Source of the DNA: Angelobacter sp036557225
GTDB lineage: Bacteria > Acidobacteriota > Terriglobia > Terriglobales > Acidobacteriaceae
Assembly: GCA_036557225.1 (NCBI GenBank)
Contig: DATBHX010000015.1
Coordinates: 1-22,906, forward strand
DNA: 22,906 nt
Direction of reading: 5' to 3'
Of the stretch, positions 1-7,380 are shown one piece after another. Positions within the stretch are counted from its first letter, which is position 1, and each line of letters begins with the position of its first letter. The position numbers and the translations under genes are program-made. The notes under the pieces were generated by a model. That model had not been told where the DNA came from and did no database searches. It worked only from the letters and a program-made list of their open reading frames with translations.

Positions 1-50
1 TGAAGTGATGACATCTTCTTACCGGATGCGTCTATACTCAGGGTCAAAAA

Positions 51-1259
51 ATGTTTACGGGTATCAAAACAAAATTCATTGCGTCGATTCTCTTGCTGGC
101 GGCGTTGTCATATATTGCTGCGGCCCAGGTTTCCAGTTTCACAAAAGCAGAATCAACAACAACGCTTCAGAAGCGTCTGCAGCAAAAGCTGGACGATCTC
201 CGGGCGAAGAACGGCTTCCCCGGCGCCACGGCAGCGGTCGTAATGCCTGACGGCCAGGTTATCTCCATCAGCACTGGTTTATCTGATGTCGAAGCCGGTA
301 GAGCGATGAAGCCCACGGACCGCATTTTGGCCGGTAGTATCGGCAAGACGTACTTTGCTGCCGTGATGATGCGCCTGGTGTTCGAGAAAAAGCTCGATCT
401 TGACGCCAAGATCAGCCGCTGGATCTCCGATGAACCCTGGTTTCACCGCTTCCCCAACGCTGACACGATTGTCTTTCGCCAGATGCTCAATCACACCAGC
501 GGTATTCCGGAGCATGCCGAGTCGCCGGAGTTCACTGCGGCGTTACGCAAGGATCCGGACAAGAACTGGACGCCGCTTGAACTCCTCAGCTTCACCTTCG
601 ATAAGCCGGCGAAGTTCCCTGCCGGCCAGGGCTGGAGCTATGCCGACACCAACTTCATTCTGGCCGGATACATCGTGGAGAAAATCACGCGTCGTCCGCT
701 CTACGATCAGGTGCGCGAGCAGATTCTTCGTCCGCTGAAACTCAATGACACCATTCCCTCCACCAGCCGCTCACTCCCCGGGCTGGTTCAAGGCTACTCC
801 ATGCCGAACAGTCCGTTCGGCTTCTCCGGCCCGACCATTCATGACGGAAAATTCGTTATCAACCCGCAAGCCGAGTGGACCGGCGGAGGCTTTCTCTCTA
901 CGTCAACTGACCTGGCGCGCTGGGCCTGGCTACTCTATCAGGGCAAGGCGTTTGACCCCAGCATACTGCCGGTGATGGAAGCCGGTGTTCCCGCCCGAAC
1001 CGGCAAAGGCGACGAATACGGATTGGGCGTGCAGATCCGCCACACACAGTTTGGCATCACGTACGGCCACGGCGGCTGGTTCCCCGGGTACATCTCTGAG
1101 ATGGAGTACTTTCCCGACAAGCATGTCGCCATGGCAATCCAGTTCAATACCGACGATCTTTCCAAGACGAAAGGCATTGGGCACAACACCTTGATGAAAC
1201 TGGCAGAGGCCGTGCTTCAGGCTGAACCGCCATCAACGCTTGCAAAACCGGCACAATAG
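51..1259 (+). CDS. Secreted serine hydrolase, beta-lactamase/PBP-like (class C fold)
   Basis: A 402-residue protein. Residues 1-25 form a Sec signal peptide (short basic start, hydrophobic core, AAAQ at the likely cleavage site), so it should act in the periplasm or outside the cell. The class C beta-lactamase/esterase signature is complete: nucleophile motif S96-I-G-K99, a second motif Y197-A-D199 (usually Y-x-N; the Asp is a variant), and H340-G-G342 in place of KTG. This set is typical of D-aminopeptidase, esterase EstB and penicillin-binding-protein relatives, so the substrate cannot be named; resistance to beta-lactams should not be assumed. Start ATG is preceded by a weak AGGGT. It converges on the deacetylase gene, with only 8 bp between the stop codons. 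Confidence 0.9.
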   Translation: MFTGIKTKFIASILLLAALSYIAAAQVSSFTKAESTTTLQKRLQQKLDDLRAKNGFPGATAAVVMPDGQVISISTGLSDVEAGRAMKPTDRILAGSIGKTYFAAVMMRLVFEKKLDLDAKISRWISDEPWFHRFPNADTIVFRQMLNHTSGIPEHAESPEFTAALRKDPDKNWTPLELLSFTFDKPAKFPAGQGWSYADTNFILAGYIVEKITRRPLYDQVREQILRPLKLNDTIPSTSRSLPGLVQGYSMPNSPFGFSGPTIHDGKFVINPQAEWTGGGFLSTSTDLARWAWLLYQGKAFDPSILPVMEAGVPARTGKGDEYGLGVQIRHTQFGITYGHGGWFPGYISEMEYFPDKHVAMAIQFNTDDLSKTKGIGHNTLMKLAEAVLQAEPPSTLAKPAQ

Positions 1260-1267
1260 CTGCGGCA

Positions 1268-2632
1268 TCAATTCTGCGGCAATCCGCCATTCGCTAGTCG
1301 GACGGAAAGCTTGACCGTATTCAGCATCTTTCCATCCGCGTCAACCTTGCATTCGATCTCCTGCCGCTCTTTTGTGTCGGTTTTTGGCGCGTCAACGGTC
1401 ACTTGCCAGTAATAGTCGGAGTGCGGCTCAAGATTCAGATTTCCTATCCCACTCGCGTTCGTCCAACCATCTGGCAGCTTGAGGGAAATGGAAATGCTCT
1501 TCGCGCTGCTCGTATGATTGCGCAATTCCAGTGGAATCATCAGAGTTGCGCCACGCTTGATGGAAATTTCCGGCACGCTTGCTTTCGGCAGTTTAGTAAG
1601 CCCGTGTGCGCGATAATAATTCTCATAAAACTTCCATGGTCCGCCTAATTCCACTGAAAACGCAGCGGGCTCCTCATAGCGTTCTCTAGCTGTCGGTACA
1701 AATGCAATCCTACCCGGCGTAATTCCTTCAAACACATCACCAGTCACACGACCGGGCACATGGGATTTGGCAAGAAGAAGATCAATCGGTCCGCCCCAAT
1801 TACTCTCCTGTGCGGCAATCTGCTTCTCGTCCATCTTCTTCATGCGCTCGATGAAGCCACGATATTGCGTCAGGTGGTACTGAAAGGTCTCCATGGCCAG
1901 ACGCCAGTAAGGCTTCTTGAACGTAGGTGAAATACCATTCGTGGAATAACTTGGTCCGGTATTCTTAAAATTATCTCCCGATGATTCAGGCAGGTAGTAG
2001 AGCTTCTTCGGCTGCCAGGGTTGTAAGCCGTCGAGCAGAGTTTCGTTGACTTTCACCGGCCCGGCAAGCTGCGCAGGAAATACCGCAGGATCGCCCGCGG
2101 TATCGAAGGCCTCGGTTGCCAACACGCCCGCAGCCTGATGATCGCCATGGTTCTCGCCGACAAAAAATGCCGGCTGCAGCGTTAGAATCACCTCCGGACG
2201 CGTGAGCCGGACCATCCGCACCATCTCCTCCAGCACCTGCCCGTTGCCCCAGTTCGCCAGCGACTCCAGTACGTTCTGCGTGGGCGTATCCTTGCCGCTC
2301 AAAAACCAGACATTGTTGATGCCCACACTCTCCAGCGCATGCCGCAATTCCATCTCGCGCACCGCACCCAATGATCGCGCTCGCTCCGGCCCCATGTTGT
2401 TATGGCCGGCTTCGCCATGTGTGGTGTAGACCACGGCAACACGCTTGTGCTGGTCGATCAGCTGAAGCAGATAAGCAACCGCGCCGGTTTCATCATCTGG
2501 ATGGGCGACGACCAGAAGCAGGTCAACTTTCAGGCGATCATCGGGCTGGAGCAGCGGTGGAGTGGGCGAAGGTGTTTGCGCCGCGGCGGAAACGCAAAAT
2601 AGCACCGCGGCCATCAGTCCTGGGATTCTCAT
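1268..2632 (-). CDS. Secreted PIG-L/LmbE-family deacetylase with C-terminal Ig-like domain
   Basis: A 454-residue protein with an N-terminal signal peptide (about residues 1-19, ending SAAAQ). The LmbE/PIG-L metal-binding signature is present: A43-H-P-D-D-E48 near the N-terminus and H162-G-D-H165 further on, the two sites that hold the catalytic zinc in N-acetylglucosaminyl deacetylases (GlcNAc-PI, mycothiol and bacillithiol pathways, antibiotic tailoring). The last 120 or so residues read as a beta-sandwich resembling the NPCBM-associated NEW3 type (LELRNHT, LPDGW). Export suggests a deacetylase for external glycans rather than a thiol-pathway enzyme; this is inference. The start has AGGAGG only 3 nt upstream. 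The gene lies 124 bp downstream of the beta-helix gene on the same strand, separated from it by a strong GC-rich palindrome. Confidence 0.88.
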   Translation of the reverse strand: MRIPGLMAAVLFCVSAAAQTPSPTPPLLQPDDRLKVDLLLVVAHPDDETGAVAYLLQLIDQHKRVAVVYTTHGEAGHNNMGPERARSLGAVREMELRHALESVGINNVWFLSGKDTPTQNVLESLANWGNGQVLEEMVRMVRLTRPEVILTLQPAFFVGENHGDHQAAGVLATEAFDTAGDPAVFPAQLAGPVKVNETLLDGLQPWQPKKLYYLPESSGDNFKNTGPSYSTNGISPTFKKPYWRLAMETFQYHLTQYRGFIERMKKMDEKQIAAQESNWGGPIDLLLAKSHVPGRVTGDVFEGITPGRIAFVPTARERYEEPAAFSVELGGPWKFYENYYRAHGLTKLPKASVPEISIKRGATLMIPLELRNHTSSAKSISISLKLPDGWTNASGIGNLNLEPHSDYYWQVTVDAPKTDTKERQEIECKVDADGKMLNTVKLSVRLANGGLPQN

Positions 2633-2704
2633 CTGCCTCCTCGTTTGGAAGAGGAGAGTAGCTTACACGCTGTATGGATTCAATTTTTATGGATTGCGAA
2701 CGCG

Positions 2705-2721
2705 GCCGGCCCTGGGCCGGC
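2705..2721 (-). terminator. GC-rich perfect palindrome between beta-helix and deacetylase genes
   Basis: GCCGGCC-CTG-GGCCGGC is a perfect dyad with 8-bp arms around a single central T. It lies about 35 bp beyond the stop of the beta-helix gene. There is no immediate U-tract, so it may be a weak or Rho-assisted terminator, or a processing hairpin; intrinsic termination is only a possibility. Confidence 0.4.
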
Positions 2722-2756
2722 GCGCTCTCGTCGAGTGGAAAGGTTTTGATCTTAGA

Positions 2757-3974
2757 TTAGTGCTTTCCCGCTTCCAGGTTATTGTCAACCTGGGTAACGC
2801 CTGTAGCTTCGCGAGCGACCTGGATTTCGCTCTTGGCGCAGCGGCGCACGGTGTTCCGCAACAGATGGATGGCATCGCCAGATTCCACCAGAATCCCATA
2901 CCCGGCGATATCGGAAACCGTGTTGTTTTCCATGGTCACGTTGGCCAATGGAGCATGCTTGGTTGTGGCCCACGCCAGCAGTCCCACCTGCTCGTGTTCG
3001 GCTGGGTCGCCTGAAATTACGTTGTCGGTTACCTGCACGTTCTTGGCGGAGCGAACGGCAATCCCGGTTGAGCTGGAGCTTCCACCGGGCGCGCCTTTCA
3101 ACTCCACGTGGTTGCCAGTCACGGTAACATCCTGTGCGCCTTCGCCTACTTCAATGGATGCGCCGCGTACGCCGGAAATCGTATTGGCGTTGACCTTGAC
3201 GCCATGCGTGTGTTCGAGTTCCGGCCCGGAGCCGACCACAAAAATCCCGCCACCTTTGGCCACCTGGCTGATCTCGTTGCCGCTGATCTCAATCGAGTCC
3301 ACTGATCCAATGGAAGGCGCGTTTCCGGCTCGGATCGCCGAGCCCGCAGACACCACTTCGATATGGTTGTTCAGCAGCCTGCCATGGCTGCATCCATCTT
3401 CCAGGGCGACTGCATGGGCCACGCTGTTGAGAATCGACACATGCTCAATGGTGAAACGCGAGACATTCGTCAGACGGACGGTGCTGATGGTGCCGGTCTG
3501 GTTGATGCCGTTGCCGTCCAGAACCAGGTCGTGAATGAATATTTCGTGATTTCCTTTCGTGCCGCCGGCATTGCGAATAAAGTCGCTGTTCACTCCCGGC
3601 GCAAGCAGCAACACTGTGCTTCTTCCTCTGCCCTCGAGTTCACTGTTGTCCGGCAGGCCCCAAGGCTGTGAGACCTCAATCGTAACGTTGCCCAGAAGCA
3701 CCCTGAGCGGCCCTACAGCTTCGGTGAATGGATCAATGCGGACCACTTGCTTGCCGGAGATGGAAAGCGCGTCGCAAGTGCCACCCTTCGGAACAAGCCG
3801 GCGAATGCAGCTGCGCAATTTTTCGCCGAAGTTGTCGCCCGGCTCGGTTTCCACGTTAATCCGCGCTTCGGGGACAGGACGCGGCAGCTGGGCCATCAGG
3901 CGCAGTGTTCCTTGCGGTACGAAAGCCAGCGCAAAGAGCGCGCAAAGCCAGAAGATTTTTTGAAAGCGAGTCAT
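2757..3974 (-). CDS. Secreted right-handed parallel beta-helix protein
   Basis: A 405-residue protein with a signal peptide (about residues 1-29, basic MTRFQK start and hydrophobic core). From about residue 85 to 395 it has the rhythm of a right-handed beta-helix (NosD/pectate-lyase-like PbH1 repeats): recurring turns of the form 'v-x-I-x-x-N-x-I/V', for example ISGNEISQV, VNANTISGV, VTGNHVEL, VTDNVISGD and MENNTVSDI. Two cysteines, C56 and C67, sit ahead of the repeats and could form a disulfide. Relatives include polysaccharide lyases, epimerases and surface adhesins; I see no catalytic signature that picks one. AAGGAG lies 5 nt before the ATG. It may be cotranscribed with the downstream deacetylase (124-bp gap), which would fit extracellular glycan work, but a palindrome lies between them. 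Confidence 0.85.
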   Translation of the reverse strand: MTRFQKIFWLCALFALAFVPQGTLRLMAQLPRPVPEARINVETEPGDNFGEKLRSCIRRLVPKGGTCDALSISGKQVVRIDPFTEAVGPLRVLLGNVTIEVSQPWGLPDNSELEGRGRSTVLLLAPGVNSDFIRNAGGTKGNHEIFIHDLVLDGNGINQTGTISTVRLTNVSRFTIEHVSILNSVAHAVALEDGCSHGRLLNNHIEVVSAGSAIRAGNAPSIGSVDSIEISGNEISQVAKGGGIFVVGSGPELEHTHGVKVNANTISGVRGASIEVGEGAQDVTVTGNHVELKGAPGGSSSSTGIAVRSAKNVQVTDNVISGDPAEHEQVGLLAWATTKHAPLANVTMENNTVSDIAGYGILVESGDAIHLLRNTVRRCAKSEIQVAREATGVTQVDNNLEAGKH

Positions 3975-4235
3975 GCATTCTCCTTCCCATGGCCGGCGAC
4001 CGGAATCGCAGCTGACACAAGAGCTACTGCCTGACGGTCACTTTGCCGCGGGGGAGAACGTTCAAAATGCGCTTAAAGCAGATATTAGAGTCAGTTACAC
4101 ACATGATACCAGCGGTGGCAAATCCACCCGTGGTTACCAAAGGAACCACGTTCCCGGCCTGTAAACAGCAAAGGAACCATGGAACGACAGTCCGTTTAGC
4201 CGCTTTGGATGATCGCGTCACTCGGTGACTGTGGA

Positions 4236-4254
4236 TTGAAATGGAACATTTCAA
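4236..4254. promoter_or_regulatory. 19-bp dyad, possible operator
   Basis: TTGAAATG-GAA-CATTTCAA: perfect 8-bp arms with a 3-nt centre. It is AT-rich and has no adjoining T-run, so it reads as a protein-binding site or cruciform rather than a terminator. It lies about 260 bp upstream of the beta-helix start, in its likely control region. Confidence 0.35.
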
Positions 4255-4331
4255 CGCTTGCGAGATCGAAAGTGACCTACGTACCGAGCTGAAATCACGT
4301 AAATTGCCTATGTGGACACGAGAAACTGCTC

Positions 4332-4541
4332 TCAGTTTTCGTGTGACCGACCGTCGGTGATTCCGCACATGTGGATATACTTGGCGAAAGCGGTGCCCAG
4401 GTCGACAATCCCAGCCTTGCGGCGGCAGGCATACTCGTGAATCGATTTGTCGAAATCTGGTTGAAATGCACTGTTGCAATGCGAGACGTCCATGTCTCTA
4501 AGAATCGCCTGGCCTGAGGGTGTCTTCTTTTCGTGTTCCAT
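4332..4541 (-). CDS. Doubtful small ORF, 69 residues
   Basis: An open frame starting MEHEKKTPSGQ, with a mixed, fairly protein-like composition and three cysteines. It can be extended upstream to a TTG at 4646 (104 residues). No Shine-Dalgarno sequence precedes either start, no domain is recognised and there is no signal peptide. It lies downstream of glnA on the same strand. It could be a real lineage-specific gene, a remnant, or chance. Confidence 0.22.
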   Translation of the reverse strand: MEHEKKTPSGQAILRDMDVSHCNSAFQPDFDKSIHEYACRRKAGIVDLGTAFAKYIHMCGITDGRSHEN

Positions 4542-4655
4542 GGGGCGGACTTTATCGCACACCGCAGCGACAGCCAAGTCTCCAAAGTAACCCACGTCCC
4601 CGGATGGGATCACAAAACGTACCCGCTCAGTTGTTATTGTTTTCAACTGTTTACG

Positions 4656-6080
4656 CTAAATGTCGTAATACAAGGCGAACTCATACGGATGCGGACGCAA
4701 CCGCATCGCGTCCACCTCTTTCGCGCGCTTGTAGTCGATATATGTAGTCAGCAGGTCTTCAGTGAAGACGTCCCCTTTCAGCAGAAACTGGTGGTCGTGT
4801 TCCAGCGCGTTCAGCGCTTCATCAAGCGAACCGGGCATCGACGGCACTTTTCTAAGCTCTTCTGGACCAAGATCGTAAATGTCTTTGTCCAGCGGCTGGC
4901 CGGGATCGATCTTGTTCTCGATTCCATCCAGGCCGGCCATCATCATCGCCGCAAAGCCAATGTATGGATTGCAGCTTGGGTCAGGCGGACGGAACTCAAC
5001 GCGCTTGGCCTTGGGTGAAGCCGAATACATCGGTATGCGGCACGCGGCCGAGCGGTTGCGCCGCGAGTAAGCCAGGTTCACCGGGGCTTCAAAGCCCGGC
5101 ACCAGCCGCTTGTAGGAATTCGTGGTGGGCGCGATGATCGCCGAAAGCGCCGGTCCGTGCTTGATCAGCCCGCCGATATACCATAACGCAAGCTGCGACA
5201 GGCCCGCGTAGCCGTCGCCGGCAAAAAGCGGTTTGCCGTCTTTCCACAGAGACTGGTGCGTGTGCATGCCGCTGCCATTGTCATTAAAAAGCGGCTTGGG
5301 CATGAACGTCACCGTCTTGCCATACTGGTTGGCCACGTTTTTCACGATGTATTTGTAGAGCATCATGTTGTCGGCCGAGCGCACCATCTTGTTGAAGCGC
5401 AGATCAATCTCTGTTTGCCCGCCGGTGGCTACCTCGTGGTGATGGCACTCCACCTCAAGCCCGCAGGCTTGCATGGTCATCGCCATCTCGGTGCGCAGGT
5501 CCTGGTAATGATCGGTCGGCGGCACGGGAAAGTAGCCTTCCTTGTACCGCGGCCGATAGCCCAGATTGTTTTCCTGCCGTCCTGAATTCCAGCGGCCTTC
5601 CTCGGCGTCGATGAAATAGAAGCCCTGATTCTCTTTCTGATCGAAGCGAACGTTATCAAAGATGAAGAACTCCGCTTCGGCGCCGAAGTATGCTGTATCC
5701 GCCAGCCCGGTCGACATCAGATACATTTCCGCCTTTTTGGCGATATAACGCGGGTCGCGGTCATAGCGTTGCTTGGTCACCGGGTCGATCACGTCCGCGA
5801 TCATCACCAGCGTGGGCGCTTCCGTGAACGGATCCATGATGTAGAAATTCGCGTCGGGAATGAGCAGCATGTCGCTCTCATGGATCGCCGCCCAGCCGCG
5901 GATTGAAGAGCCGTCCATCCCGAAGCCGTCTTCAAACGACGCCTCAGAAAATTGCTCCAGAGGAAATGAAACGTGGTGCCACAGGCCAGGAAGATCCGTA
6001 AAGCGCAGGTCCAGCAGTTTGGCGCCGTTCTTCTGCGCGAATTCCAGCACCGCCTTGGGATCAGCTTGGGTAGACGACAT
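4656..6080 (-). CDS. glnA: Type I glutamine synthetase
   Basis: A 474-residue protein matching the length and motif order of bacterial GSI: ATP-dependent ligation of ammonia to glutamate, acting as a cytosolic dodecamer. Visible signatures are DGSSIRGW (56-63), the metal/glutamate residues in GAEAEFF (133-139), NGSGMHTHQS (268-277), the ATP/glutamate flap NSYKRLVPGFEAP (321-333), NRSA (342-345) and EFRPPDPSCNPY (362-373). The adenylylation segment is present, with Y402 in DKDIYDL, equivalent to E. coli Tyr397. This predicts the GSI-beta subtype controlled by a GlnE-like adenylyltransferase encoded elsewhere. GGAGGAG lies 6 nt before the ATG. It appears monocistronic: the downstream side is the 681-bp gap and the upstream side is the 3' end of the oxidoreductase. 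No glnB, ntr or amtB gene is present in the window. Confidence 0.97.
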   Translation of the reverse strand: MSSTQADPKAVLEFAQKNGAKLLDLRFTDLPGLWHHVSFPLEQFSEASFEDGFGMDGSSIRGWAAIHESDMLLIPDANFYIMDPFTEAPTLVMIADVIDPVTKQRYDRDPRYIAKKAEMYLMSTGLADTAYFGAEAEFFIFDNVRFDQKENQGFYFIDAEEGRWNSGRQENNLGYRPRYKEGYFPVPPTDHYQDLRTEMAMTMQACGLEVECHHHEVATGGQTEIDLRFNKMVRSADNMMLYKYIVKNVANQYGKTVTFMPKPLFNDNGSGMHTHQSLWKDGKPLFAGDGYAGLSQLALWYIGGLIKHGPALSAIIAPTTNSYKRLVPGFEAPVNLAYSRRNRSAACRIPMYSASPKAKRVEFRPPDPSCNPYIGFAAMMMAGLDGIENKIDPGQPLDKDIYDLGPEELRKVPSMPGSLDEALNALEHDHQFLLKGDVFTEDLLTTYIDYKRAKEVDAMRLRPHPYEFALYYDI

Positions 6081-6210
6081 AAGAAACTCCTCCGCAGCTT
6101 GACGATAAATGGGAGTCTGTAGAGAAAGGAAATTGATTGTTTTTATGCGAGGGATAAGCAGCGTTTATCGTGGTAAAAGACTTGTCAGGAGTGGTGGCTG
6201 GGGGGAAACA

Positions 6211-6245
6211 AGCACTCAGCTTTCAGCCATCAGCACTCAGCATAA
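6211..6245. repeat. Heptad repeat block A (AGCNNTC x4, plus a partial unit)
   Basis: Consecutive 7-bp units AGCACTC, AGCTTTC, AGCCATC, AGCACTC and a degenerate fifth. The block runs into the 3' end of the oxidoreductase gene and supplies its stop codon and the codons for its last residues (MLSADG). It matches blocks at 7265, 7315, 8264 and 8352. Confidence 0.8.
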
Positions 6246-7242
6246 TCTTCACCACCAGCTTTCCCCTCACATGCCCTTGCTCGCTCAGCCGATGCGCTTC
6301 CGCGATCTGCTCCAGAGAAAATACCTTTTCAATCACTGGCTTGATCTTGCCCGCCTCGATCAACGCACTGATTTTTTCCAGGTCGCCTCCGCGGGGCTTC
6401 ACCTGTGTGAGCAACAATCGTTTGGCTCCCATCAGGCCTCGGGTAAAGCCTTCACCGATTCCGGCAAGAGCTGTGGCAAAGAACTTGAACTTGCCCGAAC
6501 GATCTGCAGGAATGGGGACCGTAAGGGTCACCAGTCGTCCGCCGAATTTCAGGGCACGAAACGACGCTCCCCAGACACCGTGGCCTACACCATCCAACAC
6601 AAGATCAAACTTAGGGCGGATACCCGTGATCTGTTCTCTTGTGTAGTCGATCGCCTGGTCCACGCCCAGTTCATGCAACAGGTTCTGGTTGCGCGTGCTC
6701 GCTGTAGCGGCGACATATGCGCCAAACGCTTTGGCGATCTGTATCGCCATTACGCCTACGCCACCGGCGCCGGCATGGATCAGCACTCGTTGCCCGGCTT
6801 TGAGCTTTCCCTGATTGAGCAGCGCCTGCCATGCGGTGAGCGCTGCCAACGGCACCGAGGCTGCTTCTTCGTGGCTCAGATTGACGGGCTTTTTGGCCAG
6901 CGATTTCTCCGGCACCACAGCAAAGTCAGCGTATGTGCCCCGGTAGGTCTTGGCGACATACCCGTCCTTGAAGCCAAAGACCTCGTCGCCCGGCTTGAAC
7001 AGCGTAACCGACATGCCAACGTCCGCCACGACACCGGAAAGGTCTCCACCCCAGATCACCGGAAACACTACGGGTCTCACTGGGTCGAGCAGCCCACGAC
7101 AATATTTCCAGTCCACTGGATTGACGCTCGTGGCCCGCAGCTGGACCAGCACCCCATTCGGTCCGACGCGCGGCGTGGGCACATCGTCAGCCATCTGCAG
7201 GACTTCAGGGCCGCCGTATTGTTCACAGAGAATCGCGCGCAT
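6223..7242 (-). CDS. Zinc-free MDR-family NAD(P)H-dependent oxidoreductase (quinone oxidoreductase-like)
   Basis: A 339-residue medium-chain dehydrogenase/reductase, counted from MRAILCEQYGG, the usual family start. The frame stays open 9 codons further up, to 7269, but that extension runs into repeat DNA. The N-terminal GroES-like domain carries GGDLSGVV and PGDEVFGF. The Rossmann dinucleotide loop is HAGAGGVG (residues 156-163) followed by AIQIAKAFGA, typical of NADPH-binding zeta-crystallin/QOR types. The cysteine/histidine ligands of zinc alcohol dehydrogenases are absent. The likely reaction is NADPH-dependent reduction of quinones or enones, with substrate unknown. It is divergent from the LysR gene, a frequent arrangement for regulator and target. 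Its 3' end is formed by heptad repeat block A. Confidence 0.9.
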   Translation of the reverse strand: MRAILCEQYGGPEVLQMADDVPTPRVGPNGVLVQLRATSVNPVDWKYCRGLLDPVRPVVFPVIWGGDLSGVVADVGMSVTLFKPGDEVFGFKDGYVAKTYRGTYADFAVVPEKSLAKKPVNLSHEEAASVPLAALTAWQALLNQGKLKAGQRVLIHAGAGGVGVMAIQIAKAFGAYVAATASTRNQNLLHELGVDQAIDYTREQITGIRPKFDLVLDGVGHGVWGASFRALKFGGRLVTLTVPIPADRSGKFKFFATALAGIGEGFTRGLMGAKRLLLTQVKPRGGDLEKISALIEAGKIKPVIEKVFSLEQIAEAHRLSEQGHVRGKLVVKIMLSADG

Positions 7243-7264
7243 ATTTTGAGGCGCGACCATTCTA

Positions 7265-7345
7265 AGCAATCAGCACTCAGTAGTCAGCATTCAGCTCCTA
7301 ATTAGTGTTTCAGGGCTGAATGTTGGGTGCTGATTGCTGATTGCT
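7265..7345. repeat. Heptad repeat blocks B and B' (inverted pair) between oxidoreductase and lysR
   Basis: Forward units AGCAATC, AGCACTC, AGTAGTC and AGCATTC cover 7265-7295, and complementary-orientation units (GCTGAAT, GTTGGGT, GCTGATT, GCTGATT) cover 7315-7345. The arms can fold into one long hairpin: 7265-7276 is perfectly complementary to 7327-7338 (12 bp) and 7288-7295 to 7315-7322 (8 bp), leaving about a 19-nt loop. The hairpin fills most of the divergent promoter region. Confidence 0.8.
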
Positions 7346-7380
7346 GTCTTCTGACTCCTCGACTAGACTGTACCCTTCCC

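Larger units (their letters stand above)
3975..4655. other. 681-bp intergenic gap with little convincing coding content
   Basis: This is the longest gene-poor stretch of the window, between the beta-helix start and the glnA stop. It holds an 11-bp direct repeat (CAAAGGAACCA at 4138-4148 and 4169-4179), a perfect 19-bp dyad at 4236-4254, and a doubtful small ORF at 4332-4541. The translations look unlike normal proteins (rich in Arg, Cys and Ser in most frames), and base use looks less GC-rich than the flanking genes. I recognise no RNA gene or mobile-element ends here. Confidence 0.5.

Noticed and set aside
51..1259. Antibiotic-resistance class C beta-lactamase
   Set aside because: The fold signature is present, but the second motif is Y-A-D and the third H-G-G, as in esterases and peptidases of the family; resistance cannot be claimed.
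2782..3534. 250-codon open frame on the plus strand
   Set aside because: It lies wholly antisense to the beta-helix gene. Its translation is low-complexity Ser/Thr/Pro/Leu with no motif, while the opposite strand has a signal peptide, a Shine-Dalgarno site and beta-helix repeats.
4024..4479. 151-codon open frame on the minus strand in the large gap
   Set aside because: Arg/Ser/Cys-rich translation with no domain, no Shine-Dalgarno site, and it overlaps the 19-bp dyad; unlikely to be a gene.
6109..7305. 398-codon open frame on the plus strand
   Set aside because: It is antisense to the oxidoreductase, which has clear MDR motifs. The translation is Gln/His/Arg-rich and begins and ends in intergenic repeat DNA.
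7327..7380. Upstream start for the LysR gene
   Set aside because: The extra 18 residues are encoded by the inverted heptad repeat and precede the canonical MDFDQLETF start.
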